Shown: positions 34,976-45,784, numbered from the stretch's first letter. The stretch: DNA of 64,000 nt from Lachnospiraceae bacterium (GCA_029063085.1 JAIDOW010000073.1:58233-122232); one strand, 5' to 3'. The notes: a model not told the origin generated them from the letters alone. Numbers and translations are program-made.

Positions 34976-37621
34976 CTAATCGCTGCTCTTTTGAAATTTT
35001 TCTTTCCTCTTCCATACACAAAAGCCTGCAAACAGCAAAACACCCGCCAGTGACAATACCATTCCCACCCCTGCATAAGGTGTACAATACTGAAATTCCA
35101 CTTTGTGCTCTCCTTTCTTCAAAGGAATCCCCAGCAATGCTTCACCAATAGTTATATGTTTAGTAGGTTTTCCATCTACATAAACCTCCCATCCTTTCGC
35201 TGCCGGTATGGAAGTCATCATAATCCCGTCTGCATCAGCTGTAATTTTACCTGTAATCGTATTATTCCCATATTCTTCTATCTGATAACGGTTTCTACCA
35301 AGTTTTTCATATACTTTGGAATAATTGTCTTCCTGAAAAGCCGCAATCTGATAAATCAATGTATCATTTTGCAAATCATCAACTACTGCATAAGATATAA
35401 CTGAAATATTCTTTCCTTTTTCCACTACTCCTATATGGAATGTTTTCTGTTTTCCAGAAATTTGATCTTCAAACAATATTTCTCCATCAATAGTAACCGT
35501 GGAATAGATATCTGCTTCACTCTTAAGATAAATATAGTAATCAGATACCCCGTCTGATTCAAATCCGGCAGTCACCGCATCCCCAGAATACATTTTTTTA
35601 AACTCATACCGATAGTGCTGTTTTTCCTCATCAAATTCTACCACTGTTTCCGGATTCTCATCATCTTCTCCTTCTTCATGCACATGGTCAGATTCTTCTT
35701 CCAATCTGTGACCGCCCAACAGAGAACTACAGGTAAATTCAGGCGTTACCGTTTTAAATATAGCTTCCTCACCTGATGCCTTCTTTGCAAAATCATTCTG
35801 AACCTCAAAAGGAGATAACTGGTCGAGATTCCAATTCACAACATCCTCATTTACCATATATCCGAGAGCCGCTATATCATCCATTTCATACAATTGATAT
35901 CCGTTATTTTCTCCTTTCTTCTTCCCTCCACTAAATGCAAGCTCACTCTGGCTCATTCCGTAACGGATATTGCACAGCACATTTAAGAGCGGAGACCCGC
36001 CAAAATATTCATAATATTGTTCCGCTTCTGCCATTCCCAGTTTATCATACATCATCTGCACAGCATCATTCGTATATACAAGTTCTCCGGACGCTGCTGC
36101 CTTGTCCAGCGCAAATCCGTAATTACTCATGATCTGTGTCCCTGCAATCCTTTCACCATTCTGAAGTTCGACAGAATGTGCCAGTACTTCACTTTGTTCA
36201 TGATAATAGCTGGTTTCCACCGGATACATATTATACTCTTCCAACTGCATATATGCATTTACTGCCAGCTCTCCAAAACAAAGCACGGCAAACACGATCA
36301 GCATATTGGAATATTGTATACTTTTCCTGCAATAAAATATCAGCAGCAACAGAATCAGAACATATATCAAAAAAGTCCCTAAATAAACATAATAATCCAG
36401 ATATACCGTAATCTTAAAAAATGTATAGGCAATTCCCGCAATACCTGCCAGCAATACGACAACGACATTCCATAACTTAATCTGTTCCAGCTCTCCAATC
36501 ACTATCATTACCATATAAAGAAGCAGGAAAGATAACAAAAATGCAAAACTGCCATGTGCTTCATTTACTCCGATATATCCATGCCACAAAAGATTGATTC
36601 CTCCGTTACATAAGCCCGCAATCAGCAAAACAAGCAGCAGCATTACACCTTTCTTTTTCATAGGGATAAAGAAAAACAACAATGCAAAAGCAACTCCCGA
36701 TACAGACAGATACAACATCGTATTACCCGTATCTGTCATACCAAGAGAATCACATACAAACAATCTCTGAATAAAACCGGCAAAAGATACAAAAAAGCTT
36801 TTGGCATAATCTCCGATACTCTCCCAAGGGTACAGTCTTTTACTGTGGAGCGTCATCATAACACACGGCACCATTACAAACATTCCAGTAAGCACCGCCG
36901 CTGACAGAGCATACAGATACCGTAATATATTCTTTGCCTGTCCACCTGAAATTCCATCAGACTGCATCACATACCAGATTATAAGAAATATGATAACCGG
37001 AACAGATAATCGAAAATTACAAATTATCATTACCGATAAGCATAAATAGAACCTCTTAAAACCGGTCCCCTCTGCCATTTTCTCTTCAAGAAGCAGAAGC
37101 AGTGGAAACAAAATCCACACATCTCCCCAGCTTACATGGGAAAGGTTTTGAATTAACGTATTACTAAAAGAAAAAGCCATTGCCAGTATCAGGCTCATAA
37201 GCTTCTTATGATACGGAATCTTATTATGCTTTGTATGCATAAAATAATAATTCATTGCTACCATTGCAACAGACCATTTCAGTACCATAACAGCTTGCAG
37301 CATATCAGCAATTCCGCTCTTCGGAACAAGCAGCAACAGAATTGTAAAAGGAGACATCATATACTGAAACAGATTCACCAAAAAATCTGTCCCAAGTCCT
37401 GTATTCCAGCTATAAAACAGGGAACCTCCCTGATGTACCTTATTCCACAGTTCCATATACATTCCATAATATATTGTTCCTGCATCAGCAGACAATATAC
37501 TTCCTTTACCCATCAGCCAGGATTCCCTTATAACAGAATGAATCAAGATCAAAACCCATGGCAGCAAAAATGCAATTATATAATTCCAATTATTCATAAA
37601 AAACTTACGTATCTTGCCCAT
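34976..37621 (-). CDS. YfhO family multi-spanning membrane protein (GT-C-like)
   Basis: 881 residues. The first roughly 460 residues hold about 12 to 14 hydrophobic segments with a short periplasmic-loop motif (SADAGTIYYGMYMELWNKVHQGGSLFYSWNTGLG) typical of YfhO. A large extracytoplasmic domain follows (about 465-840), containing an acidic His/Glu patch (EEESDHVHEEGEDDENP). A final membrane helix and a basic tail end the protein. YfhO in Bacillus is linked to glycosylation of lipoteichoic acid; a sugar-transferase role is plausible, but the substrate here is unknown. It sits between prmA and rsmE in a housekeeping operon. Confidence 0.85.
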   Translation of the reverse strand: MGKIRKFFMNNWNYIIAFLLPWVLILIHSVIRESWLMGKGSILSADAGTIYYGMYMELWNKVHQGGSLFYSWNTGLGTDFLVNLFQYMMSPFTILLLLVPKSGIADMLQAVMVLKWSVAMVAMNYYFMHTKHNKIPYHKKLMSLILAMAFSFSNTLIQNLSHVSWGDVWILFPLLLLLEEKMAEGTGFKRFYLCLSVMIICNFRLSVPVIIFLIIWYVMQSDGISGGQAKNILRYLYALSAAVLTGMFVMVPCVMMTLHSKRLYPWESIGDYAKSFFVSFAGFIQRLFVCDSLGMTDTGNTMLYLSVSGVAFALLFFFIPMKKKGVMLLLVLLIAGLCNGGINLLWHGYIGVNEAHGSFAFLLSFLLLYMVMIVIGELEQIKLWNVVVVLLAGIAGIAYTFFKITVYLDYYVYLGTFLIYVLILLLLIFYCRKSIQYSNMLIVFAVLCFGELAVNAYMQLEEYNMYPVETSYYHEQSEVLAHSVELQNGERIAGTQIMSNYGFALDKAAASGELVYTNDAVQMMYDKLGMAEAEQYYEYFGGSPLLNVLCNIRYGMSQSELAFSGGKKKGENNGYQLYEMDDIAALGYMVNEDVVNWNLDQLSPFEVQNDFAKKASGEEAIFKTVTPEFTCSSLLGGHRLEEESDHVHEEGEDDENPETVVEFDEEKQHYRYEFKKMYSGDAVTAGFESDGVSDYYIYLKSEADIYSTVTIDGEILFEDQISGKQKTFHIGVVEKGKNISVISYAVVDDLQNDTLIYQIAAFQEDNYSKVYEKLGRNRYQIEEYGNNTITGKITADADGIMMTSIPAAKGWEVYVDGKPTKHITIGEALLGIPLKKGEHKVEFQYCTPYAGVGMVLSLAGVLLFAGFCVWKRKEKFQKSSD

Positions 37622-37645
37622 AATGATTCTCCAAACCTCTCTTTT

Positions 37646-38605
37646 CTATTTTGCCGTAATGGCTACCCATTCTCCCATATAAGTGATATCTGTTATCGTG
37701 AATCCGTTAGCCTCCAGTGCCTCTTTTACGGCGTTTTCCTTCGTATTGATGATTCCTGATGTGATAAAAACGCCGCCTTCTTTCATAAACGGACGTATCA
37801 CACCTGATAACGGGATGATCACATCTGCTAATATATTAGCTACCACAATGTCATATTGTCCGATATCTGCAATACTGTCTGCAAATTCTCTGTCGCCAAT
37901 AACGTCTCCCTTTACTATCTCGTATCGTTCTTCCGGTATCTGATTCCGTTCCAGATTTTCTTTACTCGCTTTTACTGCCAGTTCATCAATATCAATCCCA
38001 TACACTTTACAGGCACCCAGTTTCAATGCAATGATAGACAGAATGCCACTCCCGCATCCTGCATCCATCACTCTTGTTTTTCCATCAGGATTTATATATT
38101 TTTTTAAATTTGAAATACAAAGCTTTGTAGTCTCGTGAGAACCTGTCCCAAACGCAGTTCCCGGATCAATATTAACAATGATATCCTCCTCATTCACATC
38201 CGCAGTTTCCGTCCATGTAGGCTGAATTACAATATTCTCCTCCAGGCGGAATGGGTGAAAAAATTCCTTCCATTTATTAATCCAGTCCTTATCTTCCGTT
38301 TCGCCAATCAGTATCCTTCCTGATCCTGTATTCATATAAGCGGACATTTCTTCAAGCTGTTCTTTGATATACCCGCATAATTCCTGCACATCAATTCCAT
38401 CATCAATATAACAGGATATCTTCGCCATACCATCATCCATTGGAAGTTCCGGCACAATATCAATAAACATCGCCTTCTTATCTTCCTCCGATAAAGGAAT
38501 GTTATCTTCAATCTCAATTCCCTCAACACCATACTCTCCTAATGCATAGCTGATCATATCTGTTGCCTCTGTTGTTGTTTCAATTGTAATCTTCGTCCAC
38601 TTCAT
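37646..38605 (-). CDS. prmA: ribosomal protein L11 methyltransferase PrmA
   Basis: 319 residues from the ATG at 38605 (GAGGAAAG upstream); the track start adds 16 residues. The N-terminal domain (MKWTKITIETTTEA) recognises L11, and the SAM domain has DPGTAFGTGSHETT, VMDAGCGSGILSIIALKLGA, GIDIDELAV and VANILADVIIPL, all PrmA hallmarks. It trimethylates L11. It lies just beyond the dnaJ terminator and has its own promoter, so it leads a separate operon with yfhO, rsmE, the desulfurase and thiI. Confidence 0.95.
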   Translation of the reverse strand: MKWTKITIETTTEATDMISYALGEYGVEGIEIEDNIPLSEEDKKAMFIDIVPELPMDDGMAKISCYIDDGIDVQELCGYIKEQLEEMSAYMNTGSGRILIGETEDKDWINKWKEFFHPFRLEENIVIQPTWTETADVNEEDIIVNIDPGTAFGTGSHETTKLCISNLKKYINPDGKTRVMDAGCGSGILSIIALKLGACKVYGIDIDELAVKASKENLERNQIPEERYEIVKGDVIGDREFADSIADIGQYDIVVANILADVIIPLSGVIRPFMKEGGVFITSGIINTKENAVKEALEANGFTITDITYMGEWVAITAK

Positions 38606-38693
38606 AACACTTTCCTCTATCCAATCAAGTATATTTAAGGAAACGCTGATCAAAGCATTTCCCGCACTGGGCTTCTCTAGTCAATTTCTCTAT

Positions 38694-38722
38694 ATTTTAA
38701 CAGTTTCCATGCTACATTTCAA
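38694..38722 (-). promoter_or_regulatory. sigma-A promoter of the prmA operon
   Basis: Minus strand TTGAAA, a 17-bp spacer and TAAAAT, about 88 bp before the prmA ATG. The leader between them shows no clear structure. Confidence 0.75.
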
Positions 38723-38796
38723 CCATCTGATACAGTGAAAATCCGGTTTAAAATAGATTTGTGCACCTATCCCTCTATATTTGCTGCATCCTCTGC

Positions 38797-38852
38797 AAGA
38801 AAAAAGCTGCTACGCCAAGTGAATCAAGAACCATTCACCATGTGTAACAGCT
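38797..38852 (-). terminator. intrinsic terminator of the hrcA-grpE-dnaK-dnaJ operon
   Basis: Just after dnaJ the minus strand forms a long two-part stem (AGCTGTTAC/GTAGCAGCT and GGTGAAT/ATTCACT) followed by TTTTTT. Confidence 0.9.
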
Positions 38853-38865
38853 ATTTTATGATTTT

Positions 38866-40032
38866 CTATTTTTTCTTTCCTGAGCCTTTTTTCTTATGCC
38901 CGCTAAAACTAAAACCACCTGATGAATCCATAGAACGCCTTGCCGTTGAACCGGTCGCCTCATCAAAATTGTTGAGGATTGTTTTCTGTTCCTCTGTCAG
39001 TTTATCCGGAACCTGAACTACCAGCGTCACATAATGGTCTCCTCTTACATTCTTATTTCGAAGTGTAGGGACTCCTTTACCCTTTAGCTTAACCTTGGTA
39101 TCAGTCTGCGTTCCCGGCTTAATCTCATATTCAATCGGACCGTCAATGGAGTTAATCGTAACATTTCCTCCAAGTGCAGCCTGTGTAAATGTAATCGGTT
39201 CCGTGGAAAACAAATCATACTCCTGTCTTTGGAACTGGGGATGTCTGTCTACAAGCACTGTTACCAGTAAATCGCCTCTGCCACCGCCATTAACACCCGG
39301 TTCTCCTTTTTCACGGATACGGATACTCTGTCCGTTATCAATCCCTGCCGGCACCACCACCTGAATTTTCTTCTTGCTCTTGACATAACCGGTCCCTGAA
39401 CACTGCGTACACTTAAATTTAATCACTTTACCGGTTCCGCTGCATTCCGGACAGGTCTGCACATTCCGGACTACACCAAATAAAGACTGCTGGGTAAATA
39501 CCACCTGACCTTTGCCGTTACACTTTGTACAGGTTTCCGGATTATGTCCCGGCTGGGATCCTGTACCATGGCAAACAACACATTCATCTTTAAGCGGAAG
39601 CTCCAGTTCTTTCTGGCATCCAAATACAGCTTCATCAAATTTGACACGTACCGTTGTTTTGATATTAGCTCCTTTCATCGGTCCGTTCGACTGATGACCT
39701 CTGCTGCCACCGCCAAACATATCTCCAAAGATATCTCCAAAGATATCCCCCATATCGCTAAAATCAAAACCGCCAAAACCTGCACCCATACCACTGTTTG
39801 GATCAAATGCGGCATGACCAAACTGATCATACTTTGCCCGCGAATCCGGGTCGCTTAAAACTTTATATGCTTCGGAAGCCTCTTTAAACTTGGCTTCTGC
39901 CTCTTTATCTCCGGGATTCGTATCAGGATGGTATTTTTTAGCAACCTGCCTGTATGCCTTTTTTAATTCCGATTCCGTTGCACTTTTGGAAACACCCAGA
40001 ACCTCATAATAATCTCTCTTTGTATCTGCCAT
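38866..40032 (-). CDS. dnaJ: chaperone DnaJ
   Basis: 388 residues from the ATG at 40032, preceded by AGGTGAGG. It has a J domain with HPD ([11 protein letters not shown]), a Gly/Phe-rich linker with repeated GDIFGD units, four zinc-finger CxxCxGxG repeats ([32 protein letters not shown]), and two C-terminal substrate-binding beta domains. It stimulates DnaK ATPase and delivers unfolded clients. The C-terminus ends in a lysine-rich [11 protein letters not shown] tail. Confidence 0.97.
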   Translation of the reverse strand: MADTKRDYYEVLGVSKSATESELKKAYRQVAKKYHPDTNPGDKEAEAKFKEASEAYKVLSDPDSRAKYDQFGHAAFDPNSGMGAGFGGFDFSDMGDIFGDIFGDMFGGGSRGHQSNGPMKGANIKTTVRVKFDEAVFGCQKELELPLKDECVVCHGTGSQPGHNPETCTKCNGKGQVVFTQQSLFGVVRNVQTCPECSGTGKVIKFKCTQCSGTGYVKSKKKIQVVVPAGIDNGQSIRIREKGEPGVNGGGRGDLLVTVLVDRHPQFQRQEYDLFSTEPITFTQAALGGNVTINSIDGPIEYEIKPGTQTDTKVKLKGKGVPTLRNKNVRGDHYVTLVVQVPDKLTEEQKTILNNFDEATGSTARRSMDSSGGFSFSGHKKKGSGKKK

Positions 40033-40054
40033 CTTCCTCACCTTTATTTACAAT

Positions 40055-40090
40055 GAGTTCCCGCGATTTCCGACCGAAACCGCAGGACTC
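40055..40090 (-). promoter_or_regulatory. hairpin between dnaK and dnaJ
   Basis: In the 68-bp gap the minus strand folds as GAGTCCTGCGGTTTC, a short loop, and GAAATCGCGGGAACTC, a stem with two single-base bulges. There is no U-run, so it is more likely an mRNA processing or stability site, or partial attenuator, than a terminator. Confidence 0.5.
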
Positions 40091-40100
40091 TGATTTTTGA

Positions 40101-41951
40101 TTATAACTCTGTATAGTCTCCGTCTACTACATCACCCTCTGAATAAACATCCGGACCAGTTGCACCAGTTCCTGCATTTGCACCAGGACCATTTTGCTCA
40201 TACAGTTTTGCAAACAGATTCTGGGCACTTGTCATCAAAGTTTCCTTTGCATTCTTTAACTGCTCTACATCATACTCACTCATGTTCTCTGGATCCGTGC
40301 TTTCCACTAAGCTCTTTAATGCTGCAAGGTCTGCCTCCACCTTGGTTTTATCCTCAGAAGGAAGCTTATCTCCCACATCCTGCAATGCTTTCTCTGTCTG
40401 GAATACCATCGCATCTGCATCATTTCTTGCCTCAATCGCTTCTTTTCTCTTCTTATCCTGTGCTTCATATTCTGCTGCTTCTTTAATTGCCTTTTCGATA
40501 TCATCATCAGACATATTAGAGCCTGCCGTAATCGTAATATGCTGCTCTCTTCCAGTTCCCAAATCCTTTGCAGATACATTAACAATACCGTTTGCATCAA
40601 TATCAAAGGTAACTTCTATCTGTGGAACACCTCGTCTTGCAGGTGCGATACCATCCAAGCGGAAACGTCCCAATGATTTGTTATCTCTTGCAAACTGTCT
40701 CTCACCCTGACAGATGTTAATATCAACCGCATCCTGATTATCCTGTGCCGTTGAGAAAATCTGGCTCTTCTTTGTAGGTATCGTTGTATTTCTCTCAATC
40801 AATCTGGTTGCAACACCACCCATTGTCTCAATAGAAAGGGAAAGCGGGGTAACATCTAAAAGTAAGATTTCACCGGCACCGGCATCACCAGCTAATTTAC
40901 CACCCTGAACAGATGCACCGATTGCCACACATTCATCCGGATTAATTCCCTTAAACGGATCCTTGCCTGTCAACTGTTTTACCTTATCCTGAACAGCTAT
41001 GATACGGGTAGAACCACCAACCAGTAATACTTTATCAAGCTCTGAAGGAGTAAGACCTGCGTCCTTTAAAGCTGTCTGAACAGGTGTTGCAGTTCTTTCT
41101 ACTAAATGAGCTGTCAGCTCATCAAATTTTGCCCTCGACAGATTCATATCAAAATGCTTTGGTCCCTCGGCAGTTGCTGTGATAAACGGAAGGTTGATGT
41201 TGGTTGTCGTAGAAGAAGAAAGCTCTTTCTTAGCCTTCTCTGCGGCTTCTTTCAATCTCTGCATAGCCATCTTATCCGTTGATAAGTCAACACCCTCCTG
41301 ATTCTTAAATTCACTCAACATATAATCTGTAACAACATTATCAAAATCGTCACCACCAAGCTGGTTATCACCTGCTGTTGCCAATACTTCAATAACACCG
41401 TCACCAATTTCGATGATAGATACATCAAATGTACCACCACCAAGGTCATATACCATGATCTTCTGCTCATTTTCATTATCAAGACCATATGAAAGTGCAG
41501 CCGCAGTCGGCTCATTGATAATACGCTTTACATCCATACCTGCAATACGACCTGCATCCTTTGTTGCCTGTCTTTGTGCATCTGAGAAGTAAGCAGGAAC
41601 GGTAATAACAGCTTCTGTTACTTTCTCTCCCAAATAACTTTCTGCATCTGCTTTTAACTTTTGAAGCACCATGGCAGAAATCTCCTGCGGAGAATATTTT
41701 TTGTCATCAATTGCCACTTTATAATCAGAACCCATATGTCTCTTAATAGAAGAAATCGTTTTATCTGCATTAGTTACTGCCTGACGTTTTGCAGGCTCAC
41801 CCACCACTCTTTCTCCTGTCTTTGTAAATGCTACAACGGATGGTGTTGTTCTTGCACCTTCTGCATTATTAATAACAACCGGCTTACCACCTTCCATTAC
41901 AGCCACACATGAATTTGTTGTACCTAAGTCAATACCAATAATTTTTCCCAT
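40101..41951 (-). CDS. dnaK: chaperone DnaK (Hsp70)
   Basis: 616 residues, the standard length of Gram-positive DnaK. The ATPase domain carries [35 protein letters not shown] and [14 protein letters not shown]. The linker [14 protein letters not shown] leads to the substrate-binding beta domain and helical lid, and the C-terminus is a Gly/Ala-rich tail ending in an acidic DGDYTEL. The start has TAGGAGGAAA. It is third in the HrcA-controlled operon and works with GrpE and DnaJ. Confidence 0.98.
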   Translation of the reverse strand: MGKIIGIDLGTTNSCVAVMEGGKPVVINNAEGARTTPSVVAFTKTGERVVGEPAKRQAVTNADKTISSIKRHMGSDYKVAIDDKKYSPQEISAMVLQKLKADAESYLGEKVTEAVITVPAYFSDAQRQATKDAGRIAGMDVKRIINEPTAAALSYGLDNENEQKIMVYDLGGGTFDVSIIEIGDGVIEVLATAGDNQLGGDDFDNVVTDYMLSEFKNQEGVDLSTDKMAMQRLKEAAEKAKKELSSSTTTNINLPFITATAEGPKHFDMNLSRAKFDELTAHLVERTATPVQTALKDAGLTPSELDKVLLVGGSTRIIAVQDKVKQLTGKDPFKGINPDECVAIGASVQGGKLAGDAGAGEILLLDVTPLSLSIETMGGVATRLIERNTTIPTKKSQIFSTAQDNQDAVDINICQGERQFARDNKSLGRFRLDGIAPARRGVPQIEVTFDIDANGIVNVSAKDLGTGREQHITITAGSNMSDDDIEKAIKEAAEYEAQDKKRKEAIEARNDADAMVFQTEKALQDVGDKLPSEDKTKVEADLAALKSLVESTDPENMSEYDVEQLKNAKETLMTSAQNLFAKLYEQNGPGANAGTGATGPDVYSEGDVVDGDYTEL

Positions 41952-42001
41952 GATTTTTTCCTCCTAAAATTCTAAATATTTATATTAGTTTAAATTTTAT
42001 A

Positions 42002-42664
42002 TTAGTTTGCTACCTTGACCATGCTATGACGCAAAACTTCTTCCTTGTACATATAACCCTTTTGCAGTTCTTCTGCCACTACATTCTCTTCCAATTCCTC
42101 ATCTTCTATATGAAGCACGGCATTATGAAAATCCGGGTTAAACTCAGTACCCTCAGCATTCATCGGTTTCACACCTACTTCTTCCAAAGTTACGATCAGC
42201 TGCTTGTAAATCTTGTCAACGCCCTGCTCAAAAGCACGCTCTTTATCTTCTTCCGGAATTGCCTGTAATGCTCTTTCAAAATTGTCGACAACCGGCAGTA
42301 ATTTTTCCAGAACCTCTTTTGCACCAACATCATACATACGTCTGGACTCTTTCTCATTGCGGTTACGTGCGTTCTCAAATTCTGCAAGAAGTCTTTTGTA
42401 TTTATCATTTGCTTCTTCTGTGAGTTCCTTCTGTTTCTCTAACTCCAGTTCCATCGCTTTATTATTGCCGCCGCTCCGCCGACCGCCTTTCTTACCCTTT
42501 ACAGGTTTCTTCTCCGCATCCTCTGAAACTTCATTTGCCTCTACTTCTGTCTCCTCAGTGGATTCTACCGCTACTTCTTCTACACTCTCTTGTGCAGCAT
42601 TGCCGGCAGGCTTGCTCTTCTTTCCTGCACTTCCCTTTGCATTACCTTTTTTCTTTTCTTCCAC
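42002..42664 (-). CDS. grpE: nucleotide exchange factor GrpE
   Basis: About 220 residues. A long low-complexity acidic/basic N-terminus precedes the dimerising coiled coil (ELELEKQKELTEEANDKYKRLLAEFENARNR) and the beta-wing domain with GVKPMNAEGTEFNPDFHNAVLH. The track start (42709) overlaps hrcA; a GTG at 42664, correctly placed behind AGAGGTG and just after the hrcA stop, is the better start. GrpE releases ADP from DnaK. Confidence 0.92.
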   Translation of the reverse strand: MEEKKKGNAKGSAGKKSKPAGNAAQESVEEVAVESTEETEVEANEVSEDAEKKPVKGKKGGRRSGGNNKAMELELEKQKELTEEANDKYKRLLAEFENARNRNEKESRRMYDVGAKEVLEKLLPVVDNFERALQAIPEEDKERAFEQGVDKIYKQLIVTLEEVGVKPMNAEGTEFNPDFHNAVLHIEDEELEENVVAEELQKGYMYKEEVLRHSMVKVAN

Positions 42665-42674
42665 TTTGACACCT

Positions 42675-43706
42675 CTAATCTTTCTTCTTAAATATTGTAT
42701 CCAACTCACCCGTAAGATTTTTAAGGGTGCTGACTACTTTCTGATAATCCATCCGCTTTGGTCCTATAATACCAATTGTTCCTTTCGCACCTTCCGCCAG
42801 TTCGTAGGTAGCAGTCACAATACTACAGTCCTTCATATTAGAAACCGGTGACTCTTCACCGATATACACCTGAATACCATTTGAATTATCGCTGTTAATC
42901 GTCTCATCAATCAGCTCATCCAATCCCTGTCTGTCCTCTAGCGCCTCAAGAAGCTTTGTTGTCTGTTCTATATTGCCAAGTTCCGGATATTTCAGCATAT
43001 TCGTGGTTCCACTGGTATAAATCTCCACCTCATCTGCCTCATGTATCGCTTCTGCAATCCCCTGAAAAATATTTTCCATGACATCTGCAAACTCGCCCGC
43101 CTGTGACTTAATGGTCTGTATCATCTCAAGATTGATATCCTGCAAAGATGCTCCCTGTAAAAATGTGTTCAGCAAAACATTAAGCTTTAACAGCTCATCA
43201 TTTCCGAGAAGGCGTTCCACCTGCATAAGCTTATTCTTAATAACATTCCCGTCTACTACGATAACTGCCAATAGCTGGTTCTCATCCACCTGTGACAGCT
43301 GTATAAACTTAAGTTTCGAATTCTGATACTGCGGAGCAGTAACCAATGTTGCATAATTCGTGTTATATGCCAGCACTTTTGCAACCTGCTTCAAAAGAGA
43401 TTCCATCTTATCCACACGCTCTAAAAGCTGTGTCTTCATCTCCTCCATCTCAGTATCTTTTTCTGCCATCATATGATCCACATAAAGGCGGTATCCTGCA
43501 TCAGTGGGAATTCTTCCAGCAGACGTATGAGGCTGCATGATCAGTCCAAGCTCCTCTAAATCAGCCATCTCATTGCGAATTGTCGCAGAACTAAGGTTCA
43601 AATCAGTATATTTGGATATTGTCCTTGAACCAACCGGTTCTCCGGTTTCCAGATAATTAGAAATGATTGCCTTTAATATCTTCCGTTTGCGCTCGTCTAA
43701 TTCCAT
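42675..43706 (-). CDS. hrcA: heat-inducible transcription repressor HrcA
   Basis: 343 residues from the ATG at 43706 behind AAAGGGG; the 16 extra track residues are leader. The N-terminal winged-helix DNA-binding domain reads ELDERKRKILKAIISNYLETGEPVGSRTISKYTDLNLSSATIRNEMADLEELGLI, and HTSAGRIPTDAGYRLYVD is the standard HrcA linker. The C-terminal GAF-like domain senses GroE-dependent folding in known systems. The perfect CIRCE 38 bp upstream is its operator, so the operon is autorepressed. Confidence 0.97.
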   Translation of the reverse strand: MELDERKRKILKAIISNYLETGEPVGSRTISKYTDLNLSSATIRNEMADLEELGLIMQPHTSAGRIPTDAGYRLYVDHMMAEKDTEMEEMKTQLLERVDKMESLLKQVAKVLAYNTNYATLVTAPQYQNSKLKFIQLSQVDENQLLAVIVVDGNVIKNKLMQVERLLGNDELLKLNVLLNTFLQGASLQDINLEMIQTIKSQAGEFADVMENIFQGIAEAIHEADEVEIYTSGTTNMLKYPELGNIEQTTKLLEALEDRQGLDELIDETINSDNSNGIQVYIGEESPVSNMKDCSIVTATYELAEGAKGTIGIIGPKRMDYQKVVSTLKNLTGELDTIFKKKD

Positions 43707-43743
43707 GCACCAAACCCCTTTCCTGCCCTTTCGCCATTCGTTA

Positions 43744-43770
43744 TTAGCACTCATTGTTTTCGAGTGCTAA
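43744..43770. promoter_or_regulatory. CIRCE operator
   Basis: TTAGCACTC, nine bases, GAGTGCTAA: an exact match to the HrcA-binding CIRCE consensus. It lies between the promoter and the hrcA start. Confidence 0.97.
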
Positions 43771-43781
43771 TATCTGAATAT

Positions 43782-43810
43782 AGAGTAACACCAGCTTACA
43801 CATTTGTCAA
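43782..43810 (-). promoter_or_regulatory. sigma-A promoter of the hrcA-grpE-dnaK-dnaJ operon
   Basis: Minus strand TTGACA, a 17-bp spacer and TACTCT, the latter preceded by TG as in an extended -10. CIRCE begins about 11 bp downstream of the -10, overlapping the expected start of transcription. Confidence 0.85.
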
Positions 43811-43882
43811 GAAAAAAACACGAAAAATTGTAAAGTTTTATTACTATTCAGGCTATCAGACTGGATAACAGCAAAATTTTAT

Positions 43883-45784
43883 CTATTTCCATATTCCCTC
43901 TATTTTATCAGGATTTTCCAACAGTGTCTGCGTCTGTTTTTTCAGATCCAGTGCCCGCGTATAATATTCATTCTGCTGTTCCTTGCTGAAATCCTGATAA
44001 CGCCTTCCTCTGTAATCTTCTATCACATATCTCGTATCAATGGGATAATCATACCTTACACCTATATTATAATAGCACTGTGTTGTAAGCGGCATCCCAA
44101 TCTTCATTAAGATACTGGCAGATAAAAAAGAAACATTCATATCCGTGCCCCTTTCTTTATCCATATTAAAATTGTCCCATATGATATATGGAGTAGAATA
44201 AGCCAGAGTCTCCTCCTGATTCCCTGCTCTCAATAGTTCCAATGCATAGCTTGGTGCATGATCTCCAAAAAAGACAATCACTGTAGGCTCTTTTTGCTTT
44301 TCAAAATAATCTGTCAGTTTTTTAAGTGCCTCCCCACTCTTAGCAATCCCGCTTATATACTCCTCAAACCACTTTCTCTTATTCGCTCCATATCCGGTTT
44401 CCTTGCCGTTGAATGTAACCTTAATATCATCCGGCACATTTTCCTTTTCCTCTCCGTTAATAATGGCAATGTGATTTGCAACAGATACACCAAAACAAAA
44501 AAACGGTTTTTCCCCTTCTTTATTCTTCTCATACTGATATATAATCTCATTTGTCAGCGAGTCATCCGATATATAGCCGCACATATCTGTATACTTCATT
44601 TGGGAACGGTCTATAAATTTGTCAAATCCCATTCGCGGATATGCCCTGTAACGATCCCAGAACGTTCCGTTATATGGATGAACTGCCATGGTATAATATC
44701 CTTTTTCTTTTAAATACCACGCAAAAGCCGGCTGGTCTTTTGAAAAATAATCTTTGTAAGGGCAGGAACCTGAACGCATACCCTTTGTATTCCATCCTGT
44801 CAGAAACTCAAATTCGGAAAAATGCGTACTCCCACCATAGACATTAACCATAACATTACCATAACTGCTTTCTTCCTTTACTTCCTCGAAAGCAGACATG
44901 GGATTCTCACTGTAAGATACCGTTCCTTCGAACCGGTTTACATCATAAAATGCCTCACTCATGATCACAATGATATTCGGATACTGTTCTTTCAAACCGG
45001 AAGCATTTTTATTCATGACAGCATTCCCACTCTCCTCCATTATACGCCTGCCTTTCTCTACGTACTGGTAATAGGATGCCTCTGCTTCTTCCACCGTATA
45101 CGGCTTTTGCAATCTGGCTGTCAGTACACTCTCCACAAAATATACCAAAGGTCCTGTTTTATCGGCAGACCTTACCTCCGTCAGCATCGCCATCTCACTT
45201 TTTTTCATATCAAGGGCAAGAAACAGAAGCAAAACAACACTAAGACCTGCTAAAAATCTCCGCAGCATATTGACATTCTTTTTATCATGAATACCTGTGC
45301 GAAACCGGATCACATCAAAATAAATCCAGATAAAAATACAGAGTATTCCTGCACCCATACAAATCCACGTACCAGAATATGTACGCATCTCTGCTTTGCC
45401 TGCAACTTTGGCAGCCTCTGATAATTTTGAAAAATCTGATACCGTTATACATTCATTAAGACCTGCCCATTTCATATTATTAACAACGGAAAACAGTGCC
45501 AGAAACACACCTGGTATCAGATAAGATACCAGAACTCTCTTAAAGGGAATATAGCATAACAAAACCAAAAACAGGCATAACAGGAAATTATATATCAGAA
45601 AATAAATGTTATCTTTCCTAAACCATTCCGAAAAAACATAGGAATCCGCAAAGGTAATACACTGCATCATAACCATCAGAAAAAAAGCCTGTAATATAAA
45701 TATAGCAGACAGCATCAAGCCATTTTTATTTTGCAAATAACATAAGTTTCTATCCGTAGTTCTTTTTGTTGATAAATCAGTCAT
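43883..45784 (-). CDS. LTA synthase family sulfatase-fold membrane enzyme
   Basis: 633 residues. Five hydrophobic segments fill the first 220 residues. An extracellular alkaline-phosphatase-superfamily domain follows, with NIIVIMSEAFYDVNRF (metal glutamate), VYGGSTHFSEFEFLTG (region of the catalytic threonine), MAVHPYNGTFWDRYRAYPRMGF and VFFGDHAPSYA (metal Asp/His). LtaS-type enzymes polymerise glycerol phosphate from phosphatidylglycerol on the outer membrane face; related enzymes add phosphoglycerol to glycans, so the exact product is open. The start has AAAGGAAG. It lies between a terminator and the heat-shock promoter and looks like a single-gene unit. Confidence 0.88.
   Translation of the reverse strand: MTDLSTKRTTDRNLCYLQNKNGLMLSAIFILQAFFLMVMMQCITFADSYVFSEWFRKDNIYFLIYNFLLCLFLVLLCYIPFKRVLVSYLIPGVFLALFSVVNNMKWAGLNECITVSDFSKLSEAAKVAGKAEMRTYSGTWICMGAGILCIFIWIYFDVIRFRTGIHDKKNVNMLRRFLAGLSVVLLLFLALDMKKSEMAMLTEVRSADKTGPLVYFVESVLTARLQKPYTVEEAEASYYQYVEKGRRIMEESGNAVMNKNASGLKEQYPNIIVIMSEAFYDVNRFEGTVSYSENPMSAFEEVKEESSYGNVMVNVYGGSTHFSEFEFLTGWNTKGMRSGSCPYKDYFSKDQPAFAWYLKEKGYYTMAVHPYNGTFWDRYRAYPRMGFDKFIDRSQMKYTDMCGYISDDSLTNEIIYQYEKNKEGEKPFFCFGVSVANHIAIINGEEKENVPDDIKVTFNGKETGYGANKRKWFEEYISGIAKSGEALKKLTDYFEKQKEPTVIVFFGDHAPSYALELLRAGNQEETLAYSTPYIIWDNFNMDKERGTDMNVSFLSASILMKIGMPLTTQCYYNIGVRYDYPIDTRYVIEDYRGRRYQDFSKEQQNEYYTRALDLKKQTQTLLENPDKIEGIWK

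Noticed and set aside
34944-35076. N-terminal extension of RsmE overlapping the end of yfhO
   Set aside because: The sequence is the yfhO end read in another frame; the ATG at 34944 with AGAGGAAAA gives the family-standard start.
42664-42709. Upstream GTG start of grpE overlapping hrcA
   Set aside because: No ribosome-binding site; the GTG at 42664 follows AGAGGTG and avoids the overlap.
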